In this document: piece after piece, positions 5,872 through 6,348 of the stretch
Numbering within the stretch: the first letter of the stretch is position 1
Layout: each line of letters opens with the position of its first letter
Position numbers and translations under genes: made by a program
Notes under the pieces: generated by a model
The model's database searches: none
Seen by the model: the letters and a program-made list of their open reading frames with translations, nothing else
What the model was told of the DNA's origin: nothing
Assembly (NCBI RefSeq): GCF_000688655.1
Contig: NZ_JIBO01000002.1
Location: forward strand, 73,180 to 79,527
Length of the DNA: 6,348 nt
DNA from: Lonsdalea quercina subsp. quercina
GTDB taxonomy: Bacteria > Pseudomonadota > Gammaproteobacteria > Enterobacterales > Enterobacteriaceae
Direction of reading: 5' to 3'

Positions 5872-6348
5872 ATGGCGCACAGCGCGGTCATTATGGATAA
5901 TGCATCTCATCGGCAGTTGAATCGACAAGATTACAAAACCCTTTCTCTGGCGGCGCTGGGTGGCGCTTTGGAGTTCTACGATTTTATCGTGTTCGTCTTC
6001 TTCGCGCCGGTGATCAGCCAGCTTTTCTTCCCGGCCGATATCCCCGAGTGGCTTCGCCAGCTGCAAACGTTCGGCATTTTCGCCGCGGGCTATCTGGCCC
6101 GGCCGCTGGGCGGGGTCGTCATGGCTCACTTTGGCGATCTGGTTGGGCGTAAAAAGATGTTCAACCTGAGCATCCTCCTGATGGCGTTGCCGACGCTGGG
6201 CATGGGCTTGTTGCCGACCTACGCAACGATAGGCATTGCCGCTCCGGCGTTGCTGTTGCTGCTACGTTTATTGCAGGGGGCTGCTATCGGCGGCGAGGTG
6301 CCTGGCGCCTGGGTCTTTGTTGCAGAGCACGTGCCGCCCAAACGCATT
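5872..6348 (+). CDS. MFS transporter, metabolite:H+ symporter-like (N-terminal part)
   Basis: An open frame of 159 codons runs off the right edge, so only about the first third of the protein is present. It is an inner-membrane secondary transporter of the major facilitator superfamily. GALEFYDFIVF (31-41) matches the TM1 pattern of the metabolite:H+ symporter family (E-W/F-YDF). GDLVGRKK (88-95) is MFS motif A, between TM2 and TM3. Helices fall at about 27-52, 66-86, 97-115 and 120-140; LLQGAAIGGEVPGAW (133-147) continues into the next conserved segment. The substrate cannot be told. The ATG at 5872 is the most upstream possible start after the in-frame stop at 5818-5820; the ATG at 5893 (MDNASHRQ) is an equal alternative. 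Neither has a good Shine-Dalgarno, and AAGGAAA at 5847-5853 is about 18 bases too early. E. coli K-12 has satP (yaaH) after mog, so this neighbour differs. Confidence 0.85.
   Translation, partial: MAHSAVIMDNASHRQLNRQDYKTLSLAALGGALEFYDFIVFVFFAPVISQLFFPADIPEWLRQLQTFGIFAAGYLARPLGGVVMAHFGDLVGRKKMFNLSILLMALPTLGMGLLPTYATIGIAAPALLLLLRLLQGAAIGGEVPGAWVFVAEHVPPKRI

Noticed and set aside
5869..6129. Minus-strand frame of 86 codons over the transporter
   Set aside because: The plus-strand frame has MFS motifs and membrane helices; this one is its charged shadow.

Overview
The window reads as ordinary chromosome of a gamma-proteobacterium of the order Enterobacterales. The yaaA, talB and mog products are near-colinear with the E. 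coli K-12 proteins I remember: TalB is 317 residues and YaaA 258 residues in both, and Mog is 192 against 195. The galR product starts with the same residues as E. coli GalR through its whole helix-turn-helix. The gene order differs from E. coli in several places. I infer a relative such as a member of the Pectobacteriaceae (Brenneria, Pectobacterium, Dickeya type), but the sequence alone does not prove the genus.

Layout: (1) 134-1144, +, galR, the galactose-responsive LacI-family repressor. (2) 1145-1615, a 471-bp stretch with no intact gene; a possible frameshifted coding remnant lies on the minus strand. (3) 1616-2392, -, yaaA, peroxide-stress protein, convergent with galR. (4) 2393-2729, a 337-bp divergent control region with a recognisable talB promoter. 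(5) 2730-3683, +, talB, transaldolase, followed by a strong intrinsic terminator. (6) 3732-4817, -, a membrane-bound diguanylate cyclase with intact GGDEF and RxxD motifs; its stop codon lies in the U-tract of the talB terminator. (7) 4818-5184, a 367-bp gene-free region rich in inverted repeats, including an orphan terminator-like structure and a pair of mutually exclusive hairpins. (8) 5185-5763, +, mog, molybdopterin adenylyltransferase. (9) 5872 to the right edge, +, the N-terminal 159 residues of a major-facilitator transporter of the metabolite:H+ symporter type.

The genes do not form one pathway. In E. coli K-12 yaaA, talB and mog belong to one neighbourhood near minute 0, while galR lies elsewhere, next to lysA. 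Here the yaaA-talB-mog backbone is kept, but a diguanylate cyclase with a structured intergenic region sits between talB and mog, galR abuts the yaaA side, and a different transporter follows mog. Each gene looks like its own transcription unit.

I found no convincing undescribed multi-gene system. The best leads are non-coding: the hairpin-plus-terminator at 4900-4955, the alternative hairpins at 5077-5113, and the possible decayed gene at 1145-1497.
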